Part shown: positions 44,708-54,793 of the stretch, piece after piece
Layout of the letters: every line of letters starts with the position of its first letter
Position numbering within the stretch: position 1 is the first letter of the stretch
Source: Simkaniaceae bacterium
GTDB taxonomy: Bacteria > Chlamydiota > Chlamydiia > Chlamydiales > JACRBE01
Assembly (NCBI GenBank): GCA_021734805.1
Contig: JAIPIG010000007.1
Span: forward strand, 1 to 63,368
Direction of reading: 5' to 3'
Length of the DNA stretch: 63,368 bases
Program-made: the position numbers and the translations under genes
The notes under the pieces: model-generated
The model's database searches: none
What the model was told of the DNA's origin: nothing
What the model saw: only the letters and a program-made list of their open reading frames with translations

Positions 44708-45199
44708 ATGCTTCAACTTATTTTTATTGCTATTTATATCATTATAGCAATCATACTTACGATTAAGCATATACAGAATAGAAGACCCAAGCATTTCATC
44801 GAAAGGCTCATTGCTCACTTCTATCTCTGGTGCGTGGGCTGTATCGCCATGCTCGGATTTATTTCCCATGCCTTTTTCCCCGACTGGACTGCCCAATATA
44901 TTGGGTGGAAGGCCGGTGGTTTTCAAACTGAGATTGCTATTGGAAATCTCGCCATTTCGATCGCCGGTTTTATCGCCTTTTTTAAAGGACAAGAATTCCG
45001 TTGGGGAGCATTAGTGCCCTATTTTATTTTCTTCGTAGGAGCCGGCATCAATCATATCGTCCAAATCATTGTGCATCACAATATGGCGCCCGGAAATGCC
45101 GGAGTAGTTCTTTATACGGACATCATCCTTCCCATTTATCTTCTTCTCATCATGATTTGTCACAGCCGCATCAAAGAAAAAAAAACAAGAAAGCGCTGA
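44708..45199 (+). CDS. small polytopic membrane protein (DUF6790-like)
   Basis: The 163-aa product has four or five hydrophobic helices with a central HAFFPDWTAQYIGWKAGGFQ segment. Conserved features there (PDWxAxxIGW, GGFQxEIAxGNLA) resemble the DUF6790 family of small membrane proteins of unknown function. A Lys/Arg-rich cytoplasmic tail ends the protein. The stop lies at the left arm of a strong hairpin that likely terminates the transcript. Function unknown. Confidence 0.75.
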   Translation: MLQLIFIAIYIIIAIILTIKHIQNRRPKHFIERLIAHFYLWCVGCIAMLGFISHAFFPDWTAQYIGWKAGGFQTEIAIGNLAISIAGFIAFFKGQEFRWGALVPYFIFFVGAGINHIVQIIVHHNMAPGNAGVVLYTDIILPIYLLLIMICHSRIKEKKTRKR

Positions 45200-45234
45200 A
45201 TCACTCACCTTCCTTTTTGCGTAAGGTGAGTGAT
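45198..45234. repeat. minimal family B hairpin (terminator-like)
   Basis: AATCACTCACCTT (45198-45210) pairs with AAGGTGAGTGATT (45222-45234) around an 11-base loop. The right half, TTTTTGCGTAAGGTGAGT, is identical to the right end of the 173-bp element at 17858-18030. It therefore looks like a collapsed or internally deleted copy, now placed as a hairpin after the membrane-protein gene. Confidence 0.65.
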
Positions 45235-45325
45235 TCATTAGAATCGCAAATATTTCCTCGATATTATATTCTGAAATCGATTATTTTTTATACGCAAGCC
45301 GATCTTAAAGTCTCGGAGGAAATCT

Positions 45326-45952
45326 ATGGCCAAACTCTATTTTTATTATTCTGCGATGAATGCCGGAAAAAGTACGACCTTATTGCAAGCAAGCTACAAC
45401 TACCACGAAAGAGGCATGCAAACGCTTTTATTTGCTCCAAGTATTGATACCCGCTTTGGCAGTACAACGATTTATTCACGCATTGGCCTGAAAAAAGAGT
45501 GCTTTGGTTTTACCGAATCTACTAATCTCTATGAAGAGATTGCTGAAAGAAAAGAACAAATCCCCTCCCTTCGCTGTGTCCTCATTGATGAAGCGCATTT
45601 CTTAAAAAAAGCTCAGATTGCGCAGCTTGCAAAAGTCGCAACGCAACTCGGCATTGCCGTGTTATGTTATGGTCTTCGTTCTGATTTTTTAGGAGAACCT
45701 TTTGAGGGAAGCCGTTACTTGCTGGCATGGGCAGATGAGCTTTCTGAAATTAAAACGATTTGTCACTGCGGTCGCAAGGCGACAATGAATCTCAGAATTG
45801 ATGAAAACGGCGATCCCGTTCAGGAAGGCGATCAAATTCAAATCGGAGGAAATGAAAGCTATACTTCTATGTGTATGCATCATTTTATCGAAAATGTTGA
45901 GGTCTTTCGCAATTATGCGATCGAATCCTCTTTTGAATATACCGGTCGGTAA
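45326..45952 (+). CDS. tdk: thymidine kinase
   Basis: This type II thymidine kinase (208 aa) phosphorylates salvaged thymidine to dTMP. The P-loop is SAMNAGKSTTLL near residue 8, CVLIDEAHFL near residue 85 is the Walker B region, and CHC with CMHH are the zinc-ribbon cysteine/histidine pairs. The lasso loop has GGNESYTSMC, and its Tyr contacts thymidine. GGAGGAAA lies 3-4 bp before the ATG. Together with dcd it shows both salvage and deamination routes to dTMP. Not all chlamydiae carry tdk, so it helps separate this lineage from Chlamydia itself. Confidence 0.95.
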   Translation: MAKLYFYYSAMNAGKSTTLLQASYNYHERGMQTLLFAPSIDTRFGSTTIYSRIGLKKECFGFTESTNLYEEIAERKEQIPSLRCVLIDEAHFLKKAQIAQLAKVATQLGIAVLCYGLRSDFLGEPFEGSRYLLAWADELSEIKTICHCGRKATMNLRIDENGDPVQEGDQIQIGGNESYTSMCMHHFIENVEVFRNYAIESSFEYTGR

Positions 45953-45988
45953 ATTCCCCGATAAATCACTTGCACAATGTTATAGGAT

Positions 45989-47281
45989 ATGATGATGACA
46001 ACTCTTTTAAAATGGATCCCTGAAAAACTTCTTGCATGGATTATTTGTTTTTCTGCCGCTCTTTTCTTTGCCTATGAACTGGTTCAGCTTCATATGCTCA
46101 ATGCGATTGCCCCCATGCTCTTAAAGGATTTACATATTGGTGCAAGTCAATTTGGGTATCTGTGTAGTACGTATTTATTAGCTGACGTCATTTTCTTATT
46201 ACCTGCCGGTATTATTTTGGACCGGTTTTCAACACGTAAAGTCATTTTATCCGCTTTGTCCTTATGCATTCTCGGCACTTTCGGTTTTTCTTTTGCACAA
46301 ACGTTTGGACAAGCCTGCCTCTGCCATTTTTTATCCGGAATCGGCAATGCATTTTGCTTTTTAAGCTGCATGATTTTAGTTTCTCGATGGTTTCCGCCTA
46401 AACGTCAGGCTTTTATTGTCGGTTTGATGGTGACGGTTGGCCTTTTGGGTGGAGTCATTGCTCAGTCCCCTTTTTCTTATTTGGCAGAGCTTTTAAGCTG
46501 GCGTCAAGCTCTCGTAACCGATGGTCTCTTCGGTCTTGTTATTTTTGCGATTATTTATGTATTTGTTCATGATAAAGTCGATAAAAGTGACGCTAGAGAA
46601 GTTGCCCCTACACTCCCCTTCATAGAAGGGTTGAAATTAAGTTTTTTTAATCGACAAAACATTTATTGCGGCCTCTATACCGGGTTAATGAATCTCCCCG
46701 TGATGATTATTGGTGCGGTGTGGGGAAGTCTTTTTCTGACACAAATTCATCACATTCCTTTAGCTACGGCCTCATTTATTGTGAGTATGATTTGCATGGG
46801 AACCATTGTAGGCTCTCCTCTATTTGGATACCTCTCCGATTTAATGCAGAAACGCACTCCGCTTATGCTTTTTGGGGCGTTGGCATCGCTCATGGTTTTT
46901 GCACTGATTTTAATGATCCCTCAGCCAAGCACGCCCGTCCTTATGGTCCTATTCCTTGCCATTGGTTTCTTTACAAGCACACAGGTCATTGGCTATCCCA
47001 CGATTACAGAAAGCAATCCCTCTCATTTAACGGGGACATCTATGGGTGTTGCAGCTGTCATTATTATGGGACTTCCAATGCTTCTTCAACCGCTAACGGG
47101 AAAGCTCATCGAACTCAATTGGAATAAAATGATGATTGATGGGGTTCCCATCTATAGCCTGAATGATTTCTTCACCGCCTTTTCAATCTTTCCCATAGCC
47201 TTTGTCATCTCCTTTCTTCTCACAAAACTCATTCGCGAGCCTAAAGCAAAGACTAATAGTATTTCTGAAAGTGCAGCTTAA
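45989..47281 (+). CDS. MFS transporter, Pht/phthalate-like
   Basis: The protein (430 aa) has twelve predicted helices. Between helices 2 and 3 it has the MFS A-motif in the form GIILDRFSTRKVIL near residue 78. The family resembles the sugar-acid/phthalate and Legionella Pht transporters (a run such as FLSGIGNAFCFLSCMILVSR near residue 120). Three consecutive ATG codons at 45989, 45992 and 45995 make the exact start uncertain; AGGAT lies upstream. The 3' end overlaps a decayed glycosyltransferase gene on the opposite strand by 29 bp. Pht relatives import amino acids or nucleosides in Legionella; here the substrate is unknown. Confidence 0.82.
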   Translation: MMMTTLLKWIPEKLLAWIICFSAALFFAYELVQLHMLNAIAPMLLKDLHIGASQFGYLCSTYLLADVIFLLPAGIILDRFSTRKVILSALSLCILGTFGFSFAQTFGQACLCHFLSGIGNAFCFLSCMILVSRWFPPKRQAFIVGLMVTVGLLGGVIAQSPFSYLAELLSWRQALVTDGLFGLVIFAIIYVFVHDKVDKSDAREVAPTLPFIEGLKLSFFNRQNIYCGLYTGLMNLPVMIIGAVWGSLFLTQIHHIPLATASFIVSMICMGTIVGSPLFGYLSDLMQKRTPLMLFGALASLMVFALILMIPQPSTPVLMVLFLAIGFFTSTQVIGYPTITESNPSHLTGTSMGVAAVIIMGLPMLLQPLTGKLIELNWNKMMIDGVPIYSLNDFFTAFSIFPIAFVISFLLTKLIREPKAKTNSISESAA

Positions 47282-47889
47282 GCATACTGTCTCGAGTCAC
47301 TTGGGTCACCCATGGAAAATCAGATTTAGGAGGTGCACTCTCTTTGCAAATGGCAACGGAAAGGGGATCGATATACATTTCTTCTTCTTGATACTTGAGA
47401 TCAAACAAACCATCACAAATAGGTCATTGCCCGCTTTGTGGGCTTCATAAAGTAAAAAAAACTATCAAAGCGAATCGCATTATATGCCCTATAATCAAAA
47501 GCATCTAGCCACAACTTAAATCTAGACGTGTCGATAATTTCATCGACATCAAGAAATAATACATATTCGCATTCACTCTGCAAAAAATGATAGCCCACAT
47601 AACGGGCTGTTGAGTGCCAGAAATGAATCATCTTTGTTGGGTCTTCGAATGTTTGAGGCAGACCATAGGGTTTTTCATTAAAAGCAAATTCAATGAACCG
47701 GACATTGGGATATTCGCGATAGCTGCGATTCAAAAGATCTCTATTCTCCGGTGTCCCATCAAAGAAATGGTCACATACGGGGATAAGAATAGGAGAAAAA
47801 AGAGGTTGGAGCGCCTCAATACAAAATTTCAGATAACGAAAATCATTAGTGCAATAATTAACGATACATCCTATCAAAAATGCCTCCAA
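47253..47889 (-). pseudogene. frameshifted glycosyltransferase (GT2-like)
   Basis: The first frame (47889 to 47413, 158 aa) begins MEAFLIGCIVNYCTNDFRYL and contains the metal-binding block LFLDVDEIID near residue 116, typical of GT2-like transferases. It stops after RAMTYL. One base away the reading continues as DGLFDLKYQEEEMYIDPL and FPWVTQVTRDSML, and runs to a stop at 47253-47255 inside the end of the MFS gene. The second part resembles the SWVRTKEEML region expected after the catalytic core in such proteins. The total length of 637 bp is one base off a multiple of three, so a single-base shift near 47415-47422 explains both frames. It may be genuine decay or a sequencing error. It starts 13 bp after atpK and would be transcribed with the V-ATPase operon. 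Confidence 0.65.
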
Positions 47890-47902
47890 CCAAGTCTTTT
47901 CT

Positions 47903-48328
47903 TTATTTTAGCAACATCAATGAGAAGACAAATGCAAAGAGTGAGAATGATTCGGTAATTCCCAATGCGGCAAAGCATTTACCAAAAATTGCAGGCTGCT
48001 TTGCAGATGCTTGAATCCCTGTTGCAGCACACATCCCTTGATATATGGCTGAAAGTAAAATGGCAAGTCCTACCGCAAAACCAATCACAACGCCGGACAT
48101 CGGCGAAAGCGTATTGGCATGAATCGCATTTTTCATATAAAACATCAAAATGAATGCATAAATAGTCTGAGATGAAGGAACCGCTGACATCCCAATAAAT
48201 TTTCCGTGGTTATCATCAACACGCGCCATTACGCCGTGTGAAGCCATCCCTGCAATTCCGCAGCCGATTGCGCTACCGACGCAACCAAGTCCTAATACAA
48301 TCGCAGGCCCTGCCATAGCGAAGTCCAT
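47903..48328 (-). CDS. atpK: V-type ATP synthase subunit K (rotor proteolipid)
   Basis: The 141-aa proteolipid has four helices and forms the membrane rotor ring that carries the coupling ion. The ion-binding carboxylate is Glu126 in ALGITESFSLF. Aligned by eye with the sodium-binding NtpK of Enterococcus hirae, other sodium ligands are also kept: Gln54 and Tyr57 in SSQTIYAF (with Ser53 for the usual Thr) and Gln97 in SAIYQGM. This pattern predicts sodium rather than proton coupling. It is the last intact gene of the V-ATPase operon, 20 bp after atpI. Confidence 0.95.
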   Translation of the reverse strand: MDFAMAGPAIVLGLGCVGSAIGCGIAGMASHGVMARVDDNHGKFIGMSAVPSSQTIYAFILMFYMKNAIHANTLSPMSGVVIGFAVGLAILLSAIYQGMCAATGIQASAKQPAIFGKCFAALGITESFSLFAFVFSLMLLK

Positions 48329-48348
48329 ACTTTTCTCCTTTGATTTTT

Positions 48349-50274
48349 TTAACTATGATGAGTTTTGATTAACTTTAATGGATTAAAAAGCCTTCCTCCT
48401 CCCTCAAAGGAATAGTGATACCACTCGAGAAAGTTAAGACGCAGGCCATGGATCACGCCGCTCATAATCCCCAATACAATATTAACTGAGTGTCCGAGAA
48501 TCGTAACTAAAGCTCCAATTGCCCAATTGATTTCACCCCCAATCTGATTGATTGTTGCGGCTAAAATCATTCCCGCTAATCCAAGCGCATATAAACGCAA
48601 ATAAGAGAGGACATCGGCAAATATTTGAATCGAATTGAGCACTTCGGTTATTCCTTTCAAACGATTTTGAATCAGCGATAGGACCATCGCAACGATCACA
48701 CCGCCTATCAAGAGTTGGTAACCGATTTGCTCTGCTCCCGTTTTTGAAATAACGCCTAAAAAGTGAAGCATCGATGTAGCTTCCAGCTCAATAGGAAAGT
48801 AAAGATATCCGCCTATAACAAAGGCAATCCAACCAAGACCGGGCCAACACTTTCTTAAATTCCTCATGAAGGAAAGGGCGATATGAATCACGCCAACAAG
48901 GAGTGAAAATTCAAGTAAAATATTATCATTGAACTCTCGGATCATCTCATAAATATGCTTATTTTTAACAATCTTAACAGCCTGAACTAAAAACTCTTTA
49001 GATGTCGCAACGCTCTTCAGTTGGGGATATTCCTTGATCCATTGATCATAGACATCATCCTTAAGTCGCATATGATATTCGGCTTTTTTCTCGCTCAAAT
49101 AGGTCAATAAAGAATATTTGCTTAAGGGATTGGCCGGATTGACATCGACACTAAAATAGGAGCAGGTCATGATTCCCCAAAGTGTTGATGAAACGCCTAA
49201 AATAATCACCAATTTAATAAATCGCTTACCGACATCTTTGACTTTTTTGTACACTTTGAAACGCAAAAAGATTCCCAGCAACAAATAGATCAAACCATAT
49301 CCCGCATCCGATACAATCATGGCGAAAAAAAGAGCAAAAGCAACTAAGACCCACATCGAAGGATCTTTATCCTGAGGGGCAGGAACATCGTAGATATTTA
49401 CAATATCCTCACCTACCGCATTGAGGTGCCTATTTTCCATAAAGGTTGGGATCTTTTCACCGACTTCAATCGCCACTTCTTCAAAATAAACAGATAAATC
49501 ATGACATAAGTCGATGAGCTCATGCATTTTTTTCTTTGGAACCCATCCATTAATCGTAAAAAGGCTCCCGTCAAGCTGATCACTTGTGCTCTCTTTAGTC
49601 TTTGTGAGATTGGAGTGATTGAGCTGTTTTGCCAAATTATCTTTTAGATAATCAATATAAATCGCCAATTTTTTAAGGCGGGCATAAGCCTCTTTAATCC
49701 CCCGCTCCCAATGTTGGTTCTTTTCGATCCACTCGTTGAGCGAGAGGGTAAAAGTCAGTTCATTAAGATGTGTATATTCGGGATATTCGCTTCCAACATA
49801 AATAAAATAATCGAGGTCATGGTCACTTGTCACATAAATGAGATCATCGGGGAATTGATCCCTTTCTCGATGCCCGCGTTTACATGAAAAAAAAGCAACT
49901 CTTTTACTTGAAAGCTTTTCAATTTGATGGATATCATCTAATGAAAATTGGCCAAGGGGACGCATTTTTTCGATCTCGGATTGAATATGCAGCCTCTCTT
50001 CTTGCATCGTATCTATTTTCTTCTGAAGAAGCAGAATTTCATCAATGATTTTTTGCAGTTCAGAGTCTTCCGTAAAAGCACGGTCTTCAGTTGGAAAATG
50101 CTTTATAATCTTAATCGCATTGACAATATCCTCGATATATTTTGGCGTATAAAGAATACTTGCGCGATCTTCCGGAATAAACTCAATGACCCCTTTTTCT
50201 TGAGCACGGTTAAAAAAAGTGTCGAGATCCTCCTTGACTCCAATAAATACAAATTTTTTCAAATCAGAAATCAT
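48349..50274 (-). CDS. atpI: V-type ATP synthase subunit I (stator membrane subunit a)
   Basis: Subunit I (641 aa) forms the stator half-channels. The N-terminal 300 residues are soluble and coiled-coil-rich (for example DEILLLQKKIDTMQEERLHI). The C-terminal half has about seven helices. The essential Arg is in the conserved YLRLYALGLAG near residue 556. Its ATG overlaps the atpD stop by 4 bp. Length and motif placement are normal for bacterial and archaeal V/A-type enzymes. Confidence 0.95.
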   Translation of the reverse strand: MISDLKKFVFIGVKEDLDTFFNRAQEKGVIEFIPEDRASILYTPKYIEDIVNAIKIIKHFPTEDRAFTEDSELQKIIDEILLLQKKIDTMQEERLHIQSEIEKMRPLGQFSLDDIHQIEKLSSKRVAFFSCKRGHRERDQFPDDLIYVTSDHDLDYFIYVGSEYPEYTHLNELTFTLSLNEWIEKNQHWERGIKEAYARLKKLAIYIDYLKDNLAKQLNHSNLTKTKESTSDQLDGSLFTINGWVPKKKMHELIDLCHDLSVYFEEVAIEVGEKIPTFMENRHLNAVGEDIVNIYDVPAPQDKDPSMWVLVAFALFFAMIVSDAGYGLIYLLLGIFLRFKVYKKVKDVGKRFIKLVIILGVSSTLWGIMTCSYFSVDVNPANPLSKYSLLTYLSEKKAEYHMRLKDDVYDQWIKEYPQLKSVATSKEFLVQAVKIVKNKHIYEMIREFNDNILLEFSLLVGVIHIALSFMRNLRKCWPGLGWIAFVIGGYLYFPIELEATSMLHFLGVISKTGAEQIGYQLLIGGVIVAMVLSLIQNRLKGITEVLNSIQIFADVLSYLRLYALGLAGMILAATINQIGGEINWAIGALVTILGHSVNIVLGIMSGVIHGLRLNFLEWYHYSFEGGGRLFNPLKLIKTHHS

Positions 50275-50897
50275 ACCAGTTCCTCTACTTCACTTTTTTT
50301 CTTGAGGAGCGTTTTCATCTTTGCAATTTTTGAAGTCGCCACTGCAGAGAGTTGTTGATCTCCTAAAAAAACCTTGATTTTCTTAATATTATTGAGAGTT
50401 CTTGGAATCAAAATTTTTTCAAATAAATTGACTCGGATCGATACGGAGCGAAGTTCCGCTTCTAATAGCTCTTTTTTTTGCTGAGCAAATTTCACATGCT
50501 GTTTTTTCAAAAGAAGTTGTCTGAGGTGCTTAAGGGCACTATCCCACCAAATAGGTGTGACAAAGTGTGAATATTTGGACTCTTCAAACTCAATCCCTTC
50601 AAGCACGGGAATCTCAACACCGGCAATATTTTCAGAAGAAGTTTTCAAATCTTTAAAGTTCAATGCATTAAAAAACTCTTTCATCCCGCCTTCTGAAACC
50701 AAACTGATAAAACCCAACACACTCGATTTTTGCTGATCAAACTCTTTTTCCAACGTGTGAATATGCTGTTGAATAGCCCCCACTTCTGACTGAAGCATCG
50801 CCTTTTTAAGTTGCAAAGTCGGTAGATAGCGTTGCAATTGCACTAACTTGTGCTGTTGATCTCTCAACTCATTTTTTGTCAGTCTAATCTCAGACAC
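50271..50897 (-). CDS. atpD: V-type ATP synthase subunit D (central stalk)
   Basis: This 208-aa protein forms the rotating central shaft. It begins SEIRLTKNELRDQQHKLVQL, the typical coiled-coil start of subunit D, and has a second long helix at its C-terminus (VNLFEKILIPRTLNNIKKIK), the usual antiparallel pairing. The start is GTG at 50897 with AGGAG upstream. It follows atpB by 9 bp and overlaps atpI by 4 bp. Confidence 0.94.
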   Translation of the reverse strand: MSEIRLTKNELRDQQHKLVQLQRYLPTLQLKKAMLQSEVGAIQQHIHTLEKEFDQQKSSVLGFISLVSEGGMKEFFNALNFKDLKTSSENIAGVEIPVLEGIEFEESKYSHFVTPIWWDSALKHLRQLLLKKQHVKFAQQKKELLEAELRSVSIRVNLFEKILIPRTLNNIKKIKVFLGDQQLSAVATSKIAKMKTLLKKKSEVEELV

Positions 50898-50906
50898 GAT
50901 CGACTC

Positions 50907-52217
50907 CTAGCTCACATGAATTTTAGGCCAATATTTTTGAACAAGAGAATCTTTCATTCCAACCTCACTCACCTCAAAGCATTGGCTTAACATCTCCCAC
51001 CCTTTATCGAGTGCCTCTTCAAGGGAAATATTGACTTGAAGATCCATTAAATCGCTTTCAAAATTGCGGCTATAATGAATAAGCTTTTCATCCCAACGCG
51101 ATAGCTTAAATCCCATACTTTGGCGCTCTTTTGATTTCTGTGCTTCAGCATAAAGACGTATCATTGTATTCGCCACCTCAGAGTGGTCTTCCCGCGTGAC
51201 GCTTCCAATCACCTGTTGTTTCAGCCTTGAAAGAGAACCAAATGGATCGATACGGCCCCCATGTAAATAAAACTGCCCTTCGGTAATGTAACCGGTATTA
51301 TCCGGAATCGGATGCGTCACATCTCCACCCGGCATTGTTGTCACCGTAATGAGGGTAATCGAACCGCTTCCGTCAATATCAACGGCTTTTTCATAACGAG
51401 ATGCAAGATCTGAGTAGAGCGAACCGGGATAGCCGCGATTCGATGGAATCTGATCCATTGAAATCATAATCTCTTTAATCGCATCTGCAAATGCCGTCAT
51501 ATCCGTTAATAAGACAAGGACATCCTTATCTTGCATTGCAAACTGTTCGGCAACGGCGAGTGCCATATCGGGAACAAGAAGGCATTCCACTGCAGGATCT
51601 GTTGCCAAGTGGGTATACATCACCGTTTTGGCCATTGATCCTGATTTTTCGGCATTTTCAATAAAGGCGAGATAATCATCATATCGAAGCCCCATTCCAC
51701 CAATGATCACGACATCAGCATCCGTTTGATTGGCAATACGCATGAGCAGCTCGTTATAGGGCTCTCCGGGAATTGAGAAAATGGGAATTTTTTGTGATTT
51801 CACAAGACAGTTAAACACGTCGATCATTGGAATATTTGTCCTGACCAATTGATGAGGAACAACCCTTCTGACAGGGTTAAATGAAGGACCCCCGATTTCA
51901 ACTTGATTGCCATGGCACTCAGGTCCCCCGTCAATTGGCAATCCAAATCCACTAAATCGGCGACCTAATAATTCATCCCCATATGTCGCTTTGACCTGCT
52001 GAGACAAAAACGTCACCTTGTCTCCGGTTGAAATCCCTCTTGTATCCTCAAAAGCCTGTAGTGTGACTTTTTCATTTTCAATGCGCAAAACGGAAGCATA
52101 TATTGATATGTTATTTTTTCGATCAACTTTGGCGAGCTCACCCAGTTTGGCTCCTTTTGCAATGACGGTCAATAGACTGCCTCTAATATCAACAATGCGA
52201 TCATAAATCTTTCTCAT
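50907..52217 (-). CDS. atpB: V-type ATP synthase subunit B
   Basis: Subunit B (436 aa) is the non-catalytic member of the A3B3 head. It has the characteristic [21 protein letters not shown] region and [17 protein letters not shown] in place of a functional P-loop, and [13 protein letters not shown] near residue 265. The arginine contributed to the A-subunit active site lies in this latter region in the family. The ATG overlaps the atpA stop by 4 bp, which keeps A and B translation in step. Confidence 0.96.
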   Translation of the reverse strand: MRKIYDRIVDIRGSLLTVIAKGAKLGELAKVDRKNNISIYASVLRIENEKVTLQAFEDTRGISTGDKVTFLSQQVKATYGDELLGRRFSGFGLPIDGGPECHGNQVEIGGPSFNPVRRVVPHQLVRTNIPMIDVFNCLVKSQKIPIFSIPGEPYNELLMRIANQTDADVVIIGGMGLRYDDYLAFIENAEKSGSMAKTVMYTHLATDPAVECLLVPDMALAVAEQFAMQDKDVLVLLTDMTAFADAIKEIMISMDQIPSNRGYPGSLYSDLASRYEKAVDIDGSGSITLITVTTMPGGDVTHPIPDNTGYITEGQFYLHGGRIDPFGSLSRLKQQVIGSVTREDHSEVANTMIRLYAEAQKSKERQSMGFKLSRWDEKLIHYSRNFESDLMDLQVNISLEEALDKGWEMLSQCFEVSEVGMKDSLVQKYWPKIHVS

Positions 52218-54010
52218 ATTGAACTCTCCCCATTCATTGCAGATCGAATTTTATTTTCAATTTTTTGATAGGCTTTATAATAACTTTCAGAATGGAATGC
52301 GGTAAAGTTTAAGTTCTTAATATCATTTTGAAGATTTAAAAAGTATGAGCGCGCTTCATCATGACTTGAAAAAACAAAGTGGTTCTCAAAAATCAAAGCG
52401 ATCAAATCCAATAGTTCTATTTGGCGATCAAGGGCGCAATAGGTGTCTTCCTTATCAAAAGCATTTTGTTGAAGATAGGAAAAGTCATAAAGCTCCGCCA
52501 TTAAATAAATCATCAATTCGTCAATTCCAATCCCTTCCTCACCTACAACCTCCATTCGCTTTCGGATCTCATCCCCACGCTTTAAAATTACGGCTGCCTT
52601 TTGTGTGATATGGCCCCATTGTTTAGAACGATGCGAGAGACTCTCACCTACTTGACGCGTGTACTTTGACCAAGAAATCATTGGGTCAATAGCCGGATAT
52701 TTGCGGGCGTTTGAGCGGTCCCTTGAAAGACCTAAAAAGGCTCCCACAACGGAGAGAGTGGCTTGGGTCACCGGCTCCTCAAAGTTACCGCCTGCAGGTG
52801 ATACTGCTCCGCCAATTGTCAAAGAACCTGTTCTTCCGTTTGCCAGTTCGACAACGCCCGAGCGCTCATAAAAAGCTGCAATTCTCGAAGAGAGGTATGC
52901 AGGAAACGCCTCTTCCCCGGGAATTTCCTCTAACCTTCCCGACATTTCACGCATGGCCTGAGCCCATCTCGATGTTGAGTCTGCTAAGAGAAGAACGTTG
53001 AGTCCCATTTGACGGTAATACTCAGCAATGGTGACTCCCATATAAATCGATGCTTCTCTAGCACTTACAGGCATCGACGAGGTGTTGCAGATTAGGATTG
53101 TACGCGTAATCAATGATTCATTAGTATGAGGGTCAATCAGGTGAGGAAACGTTTTTAGTACTTCAACGACTTCTCCCGCCCTCTCCCCACAAGCGCAGAC
53201 AATCACAAGATCGACAGATGAATATTTAGAGAGATGGTGCTGAATCACCGTTTTTCCGGCTCCAAAAGGACCGGGAGTGCAAAATGTCCCCCCTCGCATA
53301 ATAGGAAACTGGGTGTCAATAATGCGGGATCCCGTCTCCATCATTTCTTTTGCTTTGATTTTCTTACCTTCAAATAGCGGCGCTTTGACCGGCCATTTTT
53401 GGAGCATAGTGACAGAACGCTCGACTCCGTTTTCATCCTTCACTTTAGCAATCACATCTTCGATGACATACGTCCCGGGCTCAGCAATCCATGTCAAAGT
53501 ATATGTGCCATAAAAAACAAACGGAAGCATGATGCGATGGTGGAATCTCCCCTCCATCGTAAATCCAATCTCATCTCCCCTCTTAAGGGTATTCCCTAAC
53601 TTTGCCGTCGGTTGAAAATCCCATTTTGTCGACCGATCAATCGGATTGATATAAATGCCACGATTTAAATAGAGACCCGAGATATTAGCAATTCCCTCTA
53701 AAGGGTTTTGCAGACCGTCAAAAATAGAGGAAATCAGACCGGGCCCTAATTCTGCTTCTAACAAATGATAGCGGAATTCAACAGGGGTCATATATTCTAT
53801 GCCGCGGGTATCTTCAAAAACCTGAATTTTTGCATGATTCCCGTAAATCTCAATGACTTCTGCTTTGAGCAATAATTGATCGATTTTGACAAAAGCCATT
53901 TCACCTTGTCTGATATCGCCCTCGAATTTCACATGAATCAAGTTACCAAAAACTTGAGTGATATGTCCTGTTGCAAAAATATGGGTTTCCTCTTTTAGAT
54001 CAGTGCTCAT
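52214..54010 (-). CDS. atpA: V-type ATP synthase catalytic subunit A
   Basis: Subunit A (598 aa) hydrolyses or makes ATP in the soluble head. The Walker A loop [11 protein letters not shown] lies near residue 242, with the characteristic non-homologous region (about 120-200) of V/A-type enzymes before it. [20 protein letters not shown] and [16 protein letters not shown] are strongly conserved catalytic-domain blocks. It overlaps the upstream hypothetical gene by 4 bp and atpB by 4 bp. In chlamydiae this enzyme may work in either direction depending on host ATP supply. Confidence 0.97.
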   Translation of the reverse strand: MSTDLKEETHIFATGHITQVFGNLIHVKFEGDIRQGEMAFVKIDQLLLKAEVIEIYGNHAKIQVFEDTRGIEYMTPVEFRYHLLEAELGPGLISSIFDGLQNPLEGIANISGLYLNRGIYINPIDRSTKWDFQPTAKLGNTLKRGDEIGFTMEGRFHHRIMLPFVFYGTYTLTWIAEPGTYVIEDVIAKVKDENGVERSVTMLQKWPVKAPLFEGKKIKAKEMMETGSRIIDTQFPIMRGGTFCTPGPFGAGKTVIQHHLSKYSSVDLVIVCACGERAGEVVEVLKTFPHLIDPHTNESLITRTILICNTSSMPVSAREASIYMGVTIAEYYRQMGLNVLLLADSTSRWAQAMREMSGRLEEIPGEEAFPAYLSSRIAAFYERSGVVELANGRTGSLTIGGAVSPAGGNFEEPVTQATLSVVGAFLGLSRDRSNARKYPAIDPMISWSKYTRQVGESLSHRSKQWGHITQKAAVILKRGDEIRKRMEVVGEEGIGIDELMIYLMAELYDFSYLQQNAFDKEDTYCALDRQIELLDLIALIFENHFVFSSHDEARSYFLNLQNDIKNLNFTAFHSESYYKAYQKIENKIRSAMNGESSI

Positions 54011-54789
54011 GCGCTATCCTTAAGTATTGAGTTTAGTATTAAATTGCCGTCTTCTTTCTCATGCTTCTCAAAATCTTCTAAAAGGATGAGTTTCATCATG
54101 AATGCGAGTAAATTATAAAGGGAAAAAGGATGGCCTATGGCAAAGTTTGTGTAAAAATCAAAGCGAAACTTTAAAATCAATTTCTCTTCTTCTAAAGGAT
54201 TCTCTTTGAGTTGATCTAAAGATGCGGCGAGATGTTGATATTCATCTCCAAAGTCAAGATCATGAATGGATTTGGAAGAGAGTAATAGGCCAACTAAAGC
54301 ATCATTTTTATCTTCAAACCGGAGCTCTTCATCAAGACTCAAATTCGACTTAAATGCTCGGTAAGCTAAAAGAAATAATCTCAATTTGCGCTCAAATTGT
54401 AACACGAAGGCGGATACTTTCTTCTTTTCAGATTCCGTGCGAAAATAATCCATTAAAAGCTCCGGAAAAAAGAGCCTCTGTTCTTCGTTTTCTTTATGCT
54501 TTTCAAGAAAATTAAAGAAATATTTCGGAAGATACTCTTGATGAACGAGCTCATCCTTCAACTCATTATAATTAAGATTAGCTCTAAAATCGAGTTCCTC
54601 TTCATCCAAGAGTCGCTCTAAATTCATCACGTCATAGAAGGCGCGCAACACTCTAACCTCTTCTAAATCGCTTGATGATAGATTCTCATTAAAAAGCACC
54701 ATCAATTCAGAAAAAGCCATGACCGGCTTAGAATCTACACTCAAGTCCGGAAGTGTATTTGCGAGAAAAAAATAATTTCTCATAAGCAA
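54007..54789 (-). CDS. V-ATPase operon protein of DUF2764 type
   Basis: The 260-aa protein is cytosolic, rich in Leu, Glu and Lys, and mainly helical (for example LNENLSSSDLEEVRVL, LVHQEYLPKYFFNFLEKHKE). It has no signal peptide or catalytic motif. Its slot between atpE and atpA with a 4-bp overlap is the same as the conserved hypothetical gene in the Chlamydia V-ATPase operon, and the size fits DUF2764 proteins. By position it may stand in for subunit C, which anchors the stalk and is otherwise absent from the operon, but this is inference. Confidence 0.75.
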   Translation of the reverse strand: MLMRNYFFLANTLPDLSVDSKPVMAFSELMVLFNENLSSSDLEEVRVLRAFYDVMNLERLLDEEELDFRANLNYNELKDELVHQEYLPKYFFNFLEKHKENEEQRLFFPELLMDYFRTESEKKKVSAFVLQFERKLRLFLLAYRAFKSNLSLDEELRFEDKNDALVGLLLSSKSIHDLDFGDEYQHLAASLDQLKENPLEEEKLILKFRFDFYTNFAIGHPFSLYNLLAFMMKLILLEDFEKHEKEDGNLILNSILKDSA

Positions 54790-54793
54790 TTAA

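Noticed and set aside
45001-45447. 148-codon frame overlapping the membrane-protein gene and tdk
   Set aside because: It runs out of frame through two well-supported genes and is Ser/His-rich shadow sequence.
49948-50358. 136-codon frame antisense to the atpI/atpD junction
   Set aside because: It is explained by codon bias of the V-ATPase genes.
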